Source: Fusobacterium sp. JB019 (GTDB taxonomy: Bacteria; Fusobacteriota; Fusobacteriia; Fusobacteriales; Fusobacteriaceae). From it: a DNA stretch of 53,614 nucleotides. The DNA lies in NCBI GenBank assembly GCA_030673965.1, contig JAUTCN010000014.1:1-53614 (forward strand), given 5' to 3'. Below the pieces are notes generated by a model, which was given only the letters and a program-made list of their open reading frames with translations, made no database searches and was not told the DNA's origin. Below are positions 33,455 to 42,938 of this stretch, one piece after another. The translations under genes and the position numbers were made by a program. Every line of letters starts with the position of its first letter. Position 1 is the first letter of the stretch.

Positions 33455-34381
33455 ATGATAGTGAAAAACATAATAGAATTAATAGGAAAGACACCAATTT
33501 TAAAATTAAATAATCTAACAAATAAAGATATGGCAGATATATATATAAAATTAGAAGGGAAAAATCCTGGTGGAAGTATTAAGGATAGAGTAGCTCTTAA
33601 TATGATTGAAAAAGCAGAAAAAGAAGGTTTATTAAAAGAAAATGGAACAATAATAGAGCCAACAAGTGGAAATACAGGGATAGGTCTTGTTTATATTGGA
33701 AGATTAAAGGGATATAATGTAAAAATAGTTATGCCTGATTCTATGAGTCAAGAAAGAATAAATATTATGAAAGCTTACGGAGGAGAAGTTATATTAACTC
33801 CAGGAAAATTAGGAATGAAGGGTGCTATTGAAAAGGCAGAAGAGCTAACTAAAAAAATAGAAAACAGCTTTATGCCAGGTCAATTTAATAACTTAGCTAA
33901 CCTAGAAATTCACTATAATACTACAGCTATGGAAATAATCGAAGATTTTAATGATTTAGATGCCTTTGTTGCAGGAGTTGGAACAGGTGGAACATTAGTT
34001 GGAACAGGAAAAAAATTAAAAGAAAGATATGAAAATATAGAAATTTACGCAGTGGAACCTAAAAATTCAAATGTTTTATCAGGTGGAAAACCAGGCCCTC
34101 ATAAACTTCAAGGATTAGGAGCTGGATTTATTCCAAAAATAGTGGATTTAGATATAATAGATAATATTATAAGTGTAGAAGATGAAGATGCCTTTGAAAC
34201 TTGCAGAATTATTGGAAAAAAAGAAGGATTTCTTTCTGGTATATCAACAGGTGCTAATGTATGTGCTGCAATAAATATTGCTAAAAAATTAGGACCTGGT
34301 AAAAAAGTATTAACAGTTTCTCCAGATGGAGGAGAAAAATACTTATCAACAGATCTATATGATTTTCAGGAGGAGATATGA
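33455..34381 (+). CDS. cysK: Cysteine synthase / O-acetylserine sulfhydrylase (PLP, fold type II)
   Basis: The protein has 308 aa, the normal CysK length. PLP lysine is Lys43 in NPGGSIKDR. The substrate loop PTSGNTG, the phosphate-binding GTGGTLVG and the GLGAGFIP motif are all present. It makes L-cysteine from O-acetylserine and sulfide, or in fusobacteria can run in the sulfide-releasing direction. Its stop codon overlaps the glutaminase start by 4 bp (ATGA), so the two are translationally coupled. Confidence 0.9.
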   Translation: MIVKNIIELIGKTPILKLNNLTNKDMADIYIKLEGKNPGGSIKDRVALNMIEKAEKEGLLKENGTIIEPTSGNTGIGLVYIGRLKGYNVKIVMPDSMSQERINIMKAYGGEVILTPGKLGMKGAIEKAEELTKKIENSFMPGQFNNLANLEIHYNTTAMEIIEDFNDLDAFVAGVGTGGTLVGTGKKLKERYENIEIYAVEPKNSNVLSGGKPGPHKLQGLGAGFIPKIVDLDIIDNIISVEDEDAFETCRIIGKKEGFLSGISTGANVCAAINIAKKLGPGKKVLTVSPDGGEKYLSTDLYDFQEEI

Positions 34382-35292
34382 AAGAATATTTAGAAGAACT
34401 TATACAGGAAAAAAGAAAGGAAACTGAACTAGGAAATGTAGCTAGCTATATTCCTGAATTAAAAAATGTAAATAGAAATAATTTAGGAATTTATATATCT
34501 GATGTTTCTGGTAATTCTTTTTTTTCAGGAGATCATAATGAATACTTCACTATCCAAAGCATTTCAAAAATAATAACATTAATGCTTGCTATCATAGATA
34601 ACGGAGAAGAATATATATTTTCAAAAGTCGGAATGGAACCATCTGGTGATCCCTTTAATTCCATAAAAAAATTAGAAACTTCAACAATGAAAAAACCTGC
34701 AAATCCCTTTATTAATGCTGGAGCAATTGTAATAACTTCAACTATAAAAGGAAGAAATAAAGATGATAAATTCCAAAGAATATTAAATTTCACAAGAAAA
34801 ATATCTGAAGATAACTCTTTAGATGTAAATTATAAGGTATACTGCAGTGAAGCTAGGACTGGAGATAGAAATAAAGCTCTTGCATATTTTCTAAAAGGAC
34901 AAGGAATTATAGAAGAATCTGTTCCTGACTCTTTAGATTTATATTTTAAACAATGTTCAATAGAAATAACTGCAAAACATTTAGCAACAATAGCTTTATT
35001 TTTAGCAAGAAATGGAAAAAATAGTAAAAATGAACAAATTATAGATTCTAATATTGTTAAGATAGTAAAAACTTTAATGTACACTTGCGGTCTATATGAT
35101 GAATCAGGAGAATTTGCTGTAAAGATTGGTATTCCTTCGAAAAGTGGAGTTGGTGGAGGAATATTATGTGTTGTCCCAGGAAAAATGGGAATTGGGGTCT
35201 ATGGACCTGCCCTAAATGAGCATGGAAATTCCCTTGCTGGGATATCTCTTTTAGAGAATTTATCAAGTAAATTTAATTTGAGTATTTTTTAA
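34378..35292 (+). CDS. glsA: Glutaminase (GlsA type, beta-lactamase-like fold)
   Basis: The protein has 304 aa, the usual length for bacterial glutaminase. The catalytic S-x-x-K lies in [11 protein letters not shown] near residue 60. Other family segments include [26 protein letters not shown] and [19 protein letters not shown]. It converts glutamine to glutamate and ammonia. The 4-bp overlap with cysK is unusual company for a glutaminase. It is the last gene before the terminator at 35308. Confidence 0.94.
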   Translation: MKEYLEELIQEKRKETELGNVASYIPELKNVNRNNLGIYISDVSGNSFFSGDHNEYFTIQSISKIITLMLAIIDNGEEYIFSKVGMEPSGDPFNSIKKLETSTMKKPANPFINAGAIVITSTIKGRNKDDKFQRILNFTRKISEDNSLDVNYKVYCSEARTGDRNKALAYFLKGQGIIEESVPDSLDLYFKQCSIEITAKHLATIALFLARNGKNSKNEQIIDSNIVKIVKTLMYTCGLYDESGEFAVKIGIPSKSGVGGGILCVVPGKMGIGVYGPALNEHGNSLAGISLLENLSSKFNLSIF

Positions 35293-35307
35293 ATGTAATT
35301 ATTAAAA

Positions 35308-35345
35308 AAGCTGCTAAGAACTTAAATTCTTAGCAGCTTCCTTTT
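35308..35345. terminator. Bidirectional terminator between glsA and talC
   Basis: A perfect 13-bp stem (AAGCTGCTAAGAA / TTCTTAGCAGCTT) with a 6-nt loop. A T-run follows on the minus strand and a shorter one on the plus strand. Confidence 0.92.
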
Positions 35346-35361
35346 ATATTACTTTAACATA

Positions 35362-36006
35362 TTATTTTTTTAAACTTTCCCAATCTTTTAAAAATTTTTC
35401 AATTCCTTTATTAGTTAATTCATGTTTTGTCATAGCAATTATTGTTGAATAAGGAATTGTTCCTATATGAGCTCCTCTTTTTGCTATTTCCTTCACATGC
35501 CAAGGATTTCTTATACTTGCTCCTATTATTTCACTTTTTATATCATGGACTTTAAATATTTTAGCTATATCTTCTATTAACTCTAAACTATTTTGTCCAA
35601 TATCATCTAACCTTCCTAAGAAAGGACTCACATAAGTAGCTCCTGCTCTAGCAGCAAGCAAAGCTTGACTAGCTGTAAATATTAAAGTTACATTAGTTTT
35701 TATCCCCATCTCAGTTAATTTTTTACAAGCTTTTAAACCTTCAATTGTCATTGGAAGTTTTATAACTATATTTTTATGAATTTTTGAAAGAGGAATTGCT
35801 TCTTCTATCATTTTATCATGCTCTAAAGAAATAACTTCTGCACTTATTGGCCCGTCAACTATTTGTGATATTTCTCCTATCACTTGTTTAAAATCTCTTC
35901 CTTCTCTTGCAATCAAGCTAGGATTTGTTGTAACACCACAAATTACTCCCATATCATTTGCATCTTTTATTTCTTCTATATTAGCTGTATCTATAAATAT
36001 TTTCAA
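35362..36006 (-). CDS. TalC/FSA-type transaldolase (fructose-6-phosphate aldolase family)
   Basis: The protein has 214 aa, the short transaldolase class. Schiff-base Lys83 lies in IVIKLPMT. Other signatures are [50 protein letters not shown] and the C-terminal THELT-like [14 protein letters not shown]. It rearranges sugar phosphates of the non-oxidative pentose pathway, which fits its place at the end of the xylose operon: xylulose-5-phosphate from XylB feeds this pathway. Confidence 0.94.
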   Translation of the reverse strand: MKIFIDTANIEEIKDANDMGVICGVTTNPSLIAREGRDFKQVIGEISQIVDGPISAEVISLEHDKMIEEAIPLSKIHKNIVIKLPMTIEGLKACKKLTEMGIKTNVTLIFTASQALLAARAGATYVSPFLGRLDDIGQNSLELIEDIAKIFKVHDIKSEIIGASIRNPWHVKEIAKRGAHIGTIPYSTIIAMTKHELTNKGIEKFLKDWESLKK

Positions 36007-36039
36007 TTTTCCTCCTATTCTTAAACTTCACTAATATTA

Positions 36040-37200
36040 TTATTTTAAATATTTTTCTATATTATTTAAGAAAGTTTCTATATTTTTTCTAGGAGTTGCT
36101 AGATTAACTCTTATATAACCTTTCCCAACTTCTCCAAAATGATTTCCCATATATACATTTACTCTTGCTTTTTCTATAAATAATTTTTGAAGCTCAGCAT
36201 CTTCTATATTTGTTTCTTTAAAATCAATCCAAGCTAAATAAGTTCCTTCAGCATCAATTAATTTTAATTTTGGAATATATTTTTCTAAATATTCCTTCAA
36301 ATAATTTCTGTTTTCTATAATATATTCCATTGTGTCATTTAACCAATATTCACAATCATTATATGCTACCTCTGTGATAGCTGCCCCGAATATATTAGGA
36401 TTATGGATTACAGCTTTATCAAAAGCTATTAATATTTTTTCTCTAATCTCTTTATTTGGAATAATTAAGTTAGAAGTTATAACACCTGGAACATTAAAAG
36501 TTTTCGTAATAGAACTGCAAATTATACTTCTTCCCTCTGCTTCTTTAGATACACTACATATTGGAATATGTTTTTTAGATGGGAAAGTTAAATCACAATG
36601 TATCTCATCTGATATAATATATAAATCATATTTTTTACAAAATTCAACTATTTTCAATAATTCTTCTCTTGTAAAAACTCTTCCTGTAGGATTATGAGGA
36701 TTACAAAGCATGAATATTTTTGTTTTTTCAGTTACAACTTTTTCTAGATTTTCAAAATCTATCTCATATCTATTATTTTTTAATACTAGTGGACTTTCAA
36801 TTAAATTTCTATTATTTTTCAAAACAACTTCTGTTAATGTAGGGTAGGCAGGAGTATTTACTATAATGTCATCTCCCACGTCTGTTAATTCTTGAACAAT
36901 AGTATTTGCACCTATCCCAACTCTAGGTGAATATAATATCCAGTCTTTTTTTATTGTGTAACTATGTCTTTTTTTATACCAGTCTATTGTTGACTTATAA
37001 TAAGTCTCTGGTAAAATTGTATATCCAAAAATACCATGATTTACAACATCTAACATTTTATTAATAATTTCTTTAGGTGATCTAAAATCCATATCTGCGA
37101 CTGCTAACTGTAATATATCTTCTCCTAATTCATCTTTATGTTCATCCCACTTTGCACAATTTGTTCCAAATCTATTTATTATCTCATCATAACTATTCAT
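36040..37200 (-). CDS. MalY/PatB-family PLP C-S lyase (cystathionine beta-lyase type)
   Basis: The protein has 386 aa, fold type I. PLP lysine is Lys233 in SSITKTFNVPG. CNPHNPTGRVFTREEL and SDEIHCDL are class signatures, and the N-terminal WDEHKDELGEDILQLAVADMDF marks the MalY/PatB group. It cleaves C-S bonds of cystathionine or cysteine with release of ammonia, pyruvate and a thiol or sulfide. It lies in the xylose operon between the NhaC-type antiporter and talC, an unexpected sulfur gene there, 23 bp after the antiporter. Confidence 0.92.
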   Translation of the reverse strand: MNSYDEIINRFGTNCAKWDEHKDELGEDILQLAVADMDFRSPKEIINKMLDVVNHGIFGYTILPETYYKSTIDWYKKRHSYTIKKDWILYSPRVGIGANTIVQELTDVGDDIIVNTPAYPTLTEVVLKNNRNLIESPLVLKNNRYEIDFENLEKVVTEKTKIFMLCNPHNPTGRVFTREELLKIVEFCKKYDLYIISDEIHCDLTFPSKKHIPICSVSKEAEGRSIICSSITKTFNVPGVITSNLIIPNKEIREKILIAFDKAVIHNPNIFGAAITEVAYNDCEYWLNDTMEYIIENRNYLKEYLEKYIPKLKLIDAEGTYLAWIDFKETNIEDAELQKLFIEKARVNVYMGNHFGEVGKGYIRVNLATPRKNIETFLNNIEKYLK

Positions 37201-37222
37201 AATTATCTCCCATCTATAATTA

Positions 37223-38671
37223 CTATTTTATTTTTTCATGTTCTTTTAAATATTCTTGATATCTTTCATCTGATTCATCTATTTTAGCTATAAATTTACC
37301 TGTATATCCCCAGATAGTTGCAAATATACAACCAGAATAACATAATATTGCCCAAGGTAAATATTCTAAAGTTGGAACTCCTAAAGTTGTTGCCATATAC
37401 ATACCTGCTGCTGTCCAAGGTACTAATGGTTCTATAACTGTAGCTCCATCTTCTAAAGTTCTTGATAAATTTTTAGGATCTAGTTTTCTTGCTAAATAAC
37501 TATTCTTAAACATTTCACCAGGAATTAATATTGATAATTGTCCATTAGATGTAACACATACTGCAGTGAAACAAGAAACCAAAGTTGCAAGTATTAAACT
37601 TCCTGTTGATTTTACACTTTTCAAAACTCTTTCTAAAACTATATCTAAAGATCCGTTTACAGATATTGTTCCTGCAAATCCATAGGCACAAAAAGCTATT
37701 AATACTGTTCCAAGCATTGAATTCATTCCACCTCTATTTAATAATCTTGGAATATCTGCTATTACTGATGATGAATCTATTCCTGAAATCATAGAAATAT
37801 TAAATCCACTTATTGTTGATTCAAAAGCTTGTTGTAAAGTAAACTTTTGGAAAACAATTCCATTAAATAATGCTATAGAACTTGATATAAGCATTACTGG
37901 AATAGTTGGTTTTTTCTTAAAAGAACCATATAATACTAATACTGGAGGTAATATAATTAAAGGATTCCATGTGAACATTTTATCTAATGTTGATAATATC
38001 ACTCCTACTTTTTCTGGTGTTGCCATTTCTGAAACTGGTATTTTTAATCCTACTATTATATAAACAATAGATGATAAAATAAATGCTGGACCTGTTGTAA
38101 ATATCATGTGCCCAATATGTTCATATAAACTTGTTCCTGCTGCTATTGGAGCTAGATTAGTTGTGTCTGATAAAGGTGACATTTTATCTCCAAAATATGC
38201 TCCAGAAACTACTGCACCTGCAACTATTGGAAGTGGCATTCCCATTCCTGCTGCTACTCCCATAAGAGCAACCCCTATTGTCCCAGCACTTCCCCATGAA
38301 GTTCCAGTACAAAGGGATACAAATGCAGTTACTACAAATGAAGTGATAACTATAAACTTAGGATTTATTATTTTAAGTCCGTAATATACCATCATTGGAA
38401 TTGTTCCACCTAGCATCCAACTTCCTATTAAAACTCCAACAATTATAAGGATTAATATTGCTGGCATTGTTTTTGAAAGTTTTCCAACTATTGAATTCAT
38501 AATATCTTCCCAAGTATAACCTAAATGAATTGCTATAATACCTGCTATTCCTGCAGATATTAACATTAACACCTCTGCTCTTAATCCATAAACCCCATAA
38601 CCAACTCCTAATAATAATATCATTGAAATAATTGGTATCACTGCCTGTAAAAAACTTGGTTTCTTTTTCAT
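37223..38671 (-). CDS. NhaC-family Na+/H+ or metabolite antiporter
   Basis: The protein has 482 aa with about 12 TM segments. Family features include FVSLCTGTSWGSAGTIGVALMGVA, GAYFGDKMSPLSDTTNLAP and EPLVPWTAAG. NhaC members exchange Na+ with protons, and some couple to malate/lactate or amino acids. Its position beside a MalY/PatB lyase suggests a sulfur amino acid or organic acid exchange, or ion balance for xylose uptake (inference). It follows xylB by 16 bp. Confidence 0.93.
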   Translation of the reverse strand: MKKKPSFLQAVIPIISMILLLGVGYGVYGLRAEVLMLISAGIAGIIAIHLGYTWEDIMNSIVGKLSKTMPAILILIIVGVLIGSWMLGGTIPMMVYYGLKIINPKFIVITSFVVTAFVSLCTGTSWGSAGTIGVALMGVAAGMGMPLPIVAGAVVSGAYFGDKMSPLSDTTNLAPIAAGTSLYEHIGHMIFTTGPAFILSSIVYIIVGLKIPVSEMATPEKVGVILSTLDKMFTWNPLIILPPVLVLYGSFKKKPTIPVMLISSSIALFNGIVFQKFTLQQAFESTISGFNISMISGIDSSSVIADIPRLLNRGGMNSMLGTVLIAFCAYGFAGTISVNGSLDIVLERVLKSVKSTGSLILATLVSCFTAVCVTSNGQLSILIPGEMFKNSYLARKLDPKNLSRTLEDGATVIEPLVPWTAAGMYMATTLGVPTLEYLPWAILCYSGCIFATIWGYTGKFIAKIDESDERYQEYLKEHEKIK

Positions 38672-38687
38672 TGTCTCGCCCTCCTAA

Positions 38688-40142
38688 TTATTTATAAAAT
38701 TCACACATCATCGGATACAGTTGCTTAAACTTGTTATATTTTTCATTATATTTTTTTGATTTCTCTTCATTTGGAAATATTTCTTCAGTAACTTTGATTA
38801 AGGAATCACAAGCCATTTTCACATTATCATATTTTTCATCTCCAACAGCTGCTATTATACTTGCTCCAAAGGCTGGACCTTCTATAGAATTTAAAATTTC
38901 TACTTTTAAATTAAAAACATTAGAAATTATTTCTCTCCATAATTTATTTTTAGCTCCCCCTCCACTAAGCCTAATAACATTTCCTTTAACTTTCATCTCT
39001 TTTAATATTTCATAAGAATCTCTTAAAGCAAAACTTACTCCTTCTAAAACAGCCTTTGTCATATCTCCTCTTGTATCAATTGCACTAAGACCAACAAAAG
39101 ATCCTCTTATATTAGAATCATTATGAGGAGTTCTTTCTCCAACTAGATAAGGCATGAAGTATATGCTCTCATTTTCTGATTTACTAGCTTCTTCCATTAA
39201 AGCTTTGTAGTCATCAGTTTTATTTATATTTTCAACCCACCATTTTAAAGATGATGCAGCAGAAAGTATTACTCCCATTTGATGATATTTAGAAGCTGAA
39301 TTGCAAAAAGAATGTACCCTAGCCTCATCATCAAATGTATATTCATCACTATTTGAAAAAACTACACCTGATGTCCCAAGTGAAACTGATAAATTTTCTT
39401 CACTCACAACCCCAAGTCCAACAGCCCCAATAGCTTGATCTCCACCACCTATAACTATTTTAATATTTTCATTTAATCCTAGCTCATCTGATATTTTCTT
39501 TGTTAAAGTTCCTATACTTTCATAAGATTCGTATACCTTTGGTAGTTTACTTTCATCTATACCAGCTATTTTTAACATTTCACATGACCATTTTCTATTT
39601 TTAACATCTAACATCAATGTTCCAGATGCATCACTTACATCTGTTGCAAAATTACCACTTAACTTATATGCAATATAGTCTTTAGGAAGCATTATTTTTG
39701 ATATTTTGTTAAATTTATCTAGTTCATTATTTTTCATCCAAAGTATTTTAGGAAGAGTAAATCCTGTAAGTGCAATATTTCCTGTTAAACTTATTAATTT
39801 CTTCTTTCCTATATCATTATTTAAATATTTACATTCTTTTTCAGTTCTTTGATCACACCAAAGCATTGCAGGTCTAATAACCTTATCATTTTCATCTAAA
39901 ACAACAAGGCCATGCATTTGCCCACTAAAACTTATTGCTTTTATCTTATCTTCATAACCAACCACTAATTCCTTTAAAGATTCAATAGTTTTTTCATACC
40001 AGTCACTAGGATGTTGTTCTATCCAACCATCCTTTACAAAAATAAGGGGGTATTCCCTTGAAGATGTTCTTACAACTTCTCCAAGAGAATCCATTAGCAA
40101 AGTTTTAACTGATGAAGTTCCTATATCTATTCCAATATACAT
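38688..40142 (-). CDS. xylB: Xylulokinase
   Basis: It has 484 aa from the ATG at 40142 (MYIGIDIGTSSVKTLLMD). A GTG at 40151, touching the xylA stop, would add three residues, but the ATG sits at better distance from GGATAGGTG. FGGY family signatures are FSGQMHGLV, MLWCDQRT, LPKDYIAYKLSG, GGGDQAIGAVGLG and RLSGGGAKNKLWREI. It phosphorylates D-xylulose to xylulose-5-phosphate. Directly after xylA in the operon. Confidence 0.96.
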   Translation of the reverse strand: MYIGIDIGTSSVKTLLMDSLGEVVRTSSREYPLIFVKDGWIEQHPSDWYEKTIESLKELVVGYEDKIKAISFSGQMHGLVVLDENDKVIRPAMLWCDQRTEKECKYLNNDIGKKKLISLTGNIALTGFTLPKILWMKNNELDKFNKISKIMLPKDYIAYKLSGNFATDVSDASGTLMLDVKNRKWSCEMLKIAGIDESKLPKVYESYESIGTLTKKISDELGLNENIKIVIGGGDQAIGAVGLGVVSEENLSVSLGTSGVVFSNSDEYTFDDEARVHSFCNSASKYHQMGVILSAASSLKWWVENINKTDDYKALMEEASKSENESIYFMPYLVGERTPHNDSNIRGSFVGLSAIDTRGDMTKAVLEGVSFALRDSYEILKEMKVKGNVIRLSGGGAKNKLWREIISNVFNLKVEILNSIEGPAFGASIIAAVGDEKYDNVKMACDSLIKVTEEIFPNEEKSKKYNEKYNKFKQLYPMMCEFYK

Positions 40143-40151
40143 TTTATTCAC

Positions 40152-41462
40152 CTATCCTAAGATATATTGATTTAATATCATTTCTAATTTTTCTTGGTTT
40201 CCAGAAGTATTTTTTATTTCTTTTAAACCTAGAGCATAATCAGAAAGTTCCTTTAATCCAACCTCTTTATTTACTATTTTCTTACCTATTCCAGTATCAA
40301 AACTAGAGTATCTTTCTTTTATTATATTTTCCAAAACTTGATCTTCATATAGTTTTGCTGCAACTTGTAATCCCTTTGCAAAAGTATCCATTCCAGCTAT
40401 ATAAGCAAAGAACATATCTTCAACATCAATTGAAGCTCTTCTCAATTTAGCATCAAAATTAAGTCCGCCCTCTTTAAATCCACCATCCATTAACACTTCA
40501 TACATAGCAAGTGTTGAATCATAAATATTTGTAGGGAATTGATCTGTATCCCAACCTAAAAGAGTATCTCCCATATTAGCATCAATACTTCCAAGCATAT
40601 TATTTGTTCTTGCCACTCTTAATTCATGTTGAAAAGTATGTCCTGCAAGAGTTGCATGATTTGCCTCTATATTTAATTTAAAATCTTTATCTAAATTATA
40701 TTTTCTTAAAAATCCAATTACAGTTCCTGAATCAAAATCATACTGATGTTTTGTTGGTTCTTTTGGTTTCGGTTCTATATAGAACTGACCTTCAAATCCA
40801 ATTTCATTTGCATATTCCTTTGCAAAAGTTAACATTCTAGCTAAATTATCTAATTCTAGACCCATGTCTGTATTTAATAAAGTTTCATATCCTTCTCTTC
40901 CACCCCAGAAGACATAACCAGAACCATTTAATCTTTTGGTAATCTCTAATGCTTTTTTAACTTGAGCTGCTCCCCATGCAAAAACATCTGCATTACAAGT
41001 AGTTGCCGCTCCGTGAACAAATCTTTTATTTGAAAACATATTAGATGTCCCCCATAAAAGTCTTATTCCTGTTCTTTTCATTTCTTTTTCTATCTCATCA
41101 ACTATTTCATCTAAATTTTTAAAATATTCCTCTAAAGTATCAGCCTCAGGAGCTATATCTTTGTCATGAAAACAAAAATATTCAATTCCTAATTTTTCCA
41201 TAAATTCAAATCCTGCTTTAACTCTAGCCTTTGCTTTTTCCATAGGATTTAAAGCATCCCAGCTTCTAATAATAGTTTGTTCTCCAAATGGATCCATTCC
41301 TCCACCTGTTAGGGTATGCCAATATGACATTGCAAATTTCAAATGTTCCTTCATCTTTTTCCCTAATACAACTTCTTCAGGATTATAGTATTTAAAAGAT
41401 AATGCATTTATACTCTTACTGCCTTCATATTTTATTTTATCTATTCCTTTAAAAAATTCCAT
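40152..41462 (-). CDS. xylA: Xylose isomerase
   Basis: The protein has 436 aa, class II length. Catalytic His/Asp lie in [44 protein letters not shown] and [11 protein letters not shown] carry the two divalent-metal sites. It interconverts D-xylose and D-xylulose. First gene of the operon, with GGAGGAG before the ATG and a consensus promoter and operator upstream. No xylose transporter is encoded in the window, so uptake must come from elsewhere. Confidence 0.97.
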   Translation of the reverse strand: MEFFKGIDKIKYEGSKSINALSFKYYNPEEVVLGKKMKEHLKFAMSYWHTLTGGGMDPFGEQTIIRSWDALNPMEKAKARVKAGFEFMEKLGIEYFCFHDKDIAPEADTLEEYFKNLDEIVDEIEKEMKRTGIRLLWGTSNMFSNKRFVHGAATTCNADVFAWGAAQVKKALEITKRLNGSGYVFWGGREGYETLLNTDMGLELDNLARMLTFAKEYANEIGFEGQFYIEPKPKEPTKHQYDFDSGTVIGFLRKYNLDKDFKLNIEANHATLAGHTFQHELRVARTNNMLGSIDANMGDTLLGWDTDQFPTNIYDSTLAMYEVLMDGGFKEGGLNFDAKLRRASIDVEDMFFAYIAGMDTFAKGLQVAAKLYEDQVLENIIKERYSSFDTGIGKKIVNKEVGLKELSDYALGLKEIKNTSGNQEKLEMILNQYILG

Positions 41463-41484
41463 TTCTCCTCCTATATTTTTGATT

Positions 41485-41503
41485 AATTAAATTGACTTTA
41501 ATT
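41485..41503 (-). promoter_or_regulatory. XylR operator at the xylA transcription start
   Basis: Perfect inverted repeat AATTAAA-TTGAC-TTTAATT. It lies just after the -10 box of the xylA promoter. Its left 17 bp (ATTAATTAAATTGACTT, 41482-41498) recur at 41636-41652 beside xylR. Confidence 0.7.
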
Positions 41504-41512
41504 TATACTGAA

Positions 41513-41541
41513 AATATACCCTATTTTTATTTTTATGTCAA
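41513..41541 (-). promoter_or_regulatory. Consensus promoter of the xylA operon
   Basis: On the minus strand: -35 TTGACA, 17-bp spacer, -10 TATATT. The expected start lies within the operator at 41485-41503. Confidence 0.8.
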
Positions 41542-41635
41542 GTTTAAATTTATTATATTTATTTTCAGAACATTCTTACACTTTAAAAACCATAGAATTT
41601 TAAGAAAGTTACCTAGCTTTAATATGACACAAAAA

Positions 41636-41652
41636 ATTAATTAAATTGACTT
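41636..41652 (+). promoter_or_regulatory. Second XylR half-operator, upstream of xylR
   Basis: An exact 17-bp copy of the xylA operator's left part (ATTAATTAAATTGACTT). Its TTGACT can serve as the -35 of xylR, followed after 17 bp by TAAATT, which suggests autoregulation and possibly looping with the site 154 bp away. Confidence 0.62.
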
Positions 41653-41708
41653 ATTTTTTATTATATGTTAAATTTTAAATATACATAATTGTCTTAAGGA
41701 GAAAGCTT

Positions 41709-42863
41709 ATGAATAATTTAATTTATCAGAAAAAAGAAAAGTTTAAAAATATAAATAGAGCCTACAGTTATATTGCTAAAAACAATATATTTACAAAAAA
41801 AGAACTATCTACTTCTCTAAATGTTAGTTTTCCAACAGCGACTAAAATAATAAATATTCTTTTAGAAAAAGAAATTATAGTTGATAGTGGTTTTTCAAAT
41901 GAAAATATAAAAAGAAAGGCACTTTTATATAAATATAATCCAAATTCTTTTTATTCAATAGGAATAAAAGTAGAACTTCATTCTATTAGTTTTATATTAA
42001 TAAATCTAAGTGGAATAGAAATAAAAAAAACTGTTATTGTTAAAGAATTTTTCAATGATAACAATTTTGTGTCATATATAAGCGAGCAACTAAAAATGTT
42101 CTTATTGAATTTTGAATATAAAAATAAAATAATAGGAATAGGAATTTCCCTTTCTGGGATAGTTAATAATGATAAGAAAATTTTTGAAATAGGAACAAAT
42201 TTTAATATATTTGCTAAAAACTTTGATATTTTAGAAGAAACTTTTAATTTACCAGTTTATTTAATAAATGAAGCTAACGCTGGTGCTATGGGAGAGTTCT
42301 TTTTAAACGAAACTGGTGATTTTAATAACTTAGCTTTTATTTCTATTGAATCTGGAATAGGAGCAGGAATAATATTAAATGGAAATCTTTATTCAGGATC
42401 AACATCTAAGGCTGGAGAGTTTGGACATTTCACAGTGGAATTAAATGGAAGAGCTTGTAACTGTGGAAATCACGGATGTCTTGAGACTTATTGTTCTAAT
42501 GAAGCTTTAATTAAAAGCTTTGAAGAAGAATTTAATTTTAAAAATTTATCATTTGTGGAAATATTTTCTAAAAAATTATACGAAAAAGAAAAAGGAAAGA
42601 AAATCTTAGATGAATATACAACTTATCTTGCATCAAGTATTAGAAGTCTTCTCTTCTTACTTGATTTAGATAAAATTATTATTGGAGGCCTTATAGCTAA
42701 CTATAAAAATATAATAGAAGAAGCTCTTACAAAAAAAATATTCAATAATATATTTTTTAAAAACAATAATATCTTAGAATTTTCAAATTATGGTGATTTT
42801 TCTAATTTAATTGGAGCTGCATTTTTACCTGTAAGTCATTTTTTAGAAAAGCTAGAAAAATAG
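41709..42863 (+). CDS. xylR: ROK-family xylose repressor XylR
   Basis: The protein has 384 aa. The N-terminal winged helix (about 15-65) has FTKKELSTSLNVSFPTATKIINILLEKEII. The ROK sugar-binding domain has the zinc motif ACNCGNHGCLE and ESGIGAGIILNG. It is divergent from xylA with operators in the shared 246-bp gap, the standard arrangement in which xylose releases the repressor. The ribosome site is AAGGAG. Confidence 0.94.
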   Translation: MNNLIYQKKEKFKNINRAYSYIAKNNIFTKKELSTSLNVSFPTATKIINILLEKEIIVDSGFSNENIKRKALLYKYNPNSFYSIGIKVELHSISFILINLSGIEIKKTVIVKEFFNDNNFVSYISEQLKMFLLNFEYKNKIIGIGISLSGIVNNDKKIFEIGTNFNIFAKNFDILEETFNLPVYLINEANAGAMGEFFLNETGDFNNLAFISIESGIGAGIILNGNLYSGSTSKAGEFGHFTVELNGRACNCGNHGCLETYCSNEALIKSFEEEFNFKNLSFVEIFSKKLYEKEKGKKILDEYTTYLASSIRSLLFLLDLDKIIIGGLIANYKNIIEEALTKKIFNNIFFKNNNILEFSNYGDFSNLIGAAFLPVSHFLEKLEK

Positions 42864-42873
42864 ATATAATCAT

Positions 42874-42905
42874 AAAAGACTGCAAATTATCTTTGCAGTC
42901 TTTTT
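42874..42905. terminator. Bidirectional terminator between xylR and the polysaccharide locus
   Basis: A perfect 13-bp stem (AAAAGACTGCAAA / TTTGCAGTCTTTT) with a short loop and T-rich flanks on both sides. Confidence 0.93.
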
Positions 42906-42938
42906 ATTTTTATAAAATATTCTTTTAGCATATTCTCT

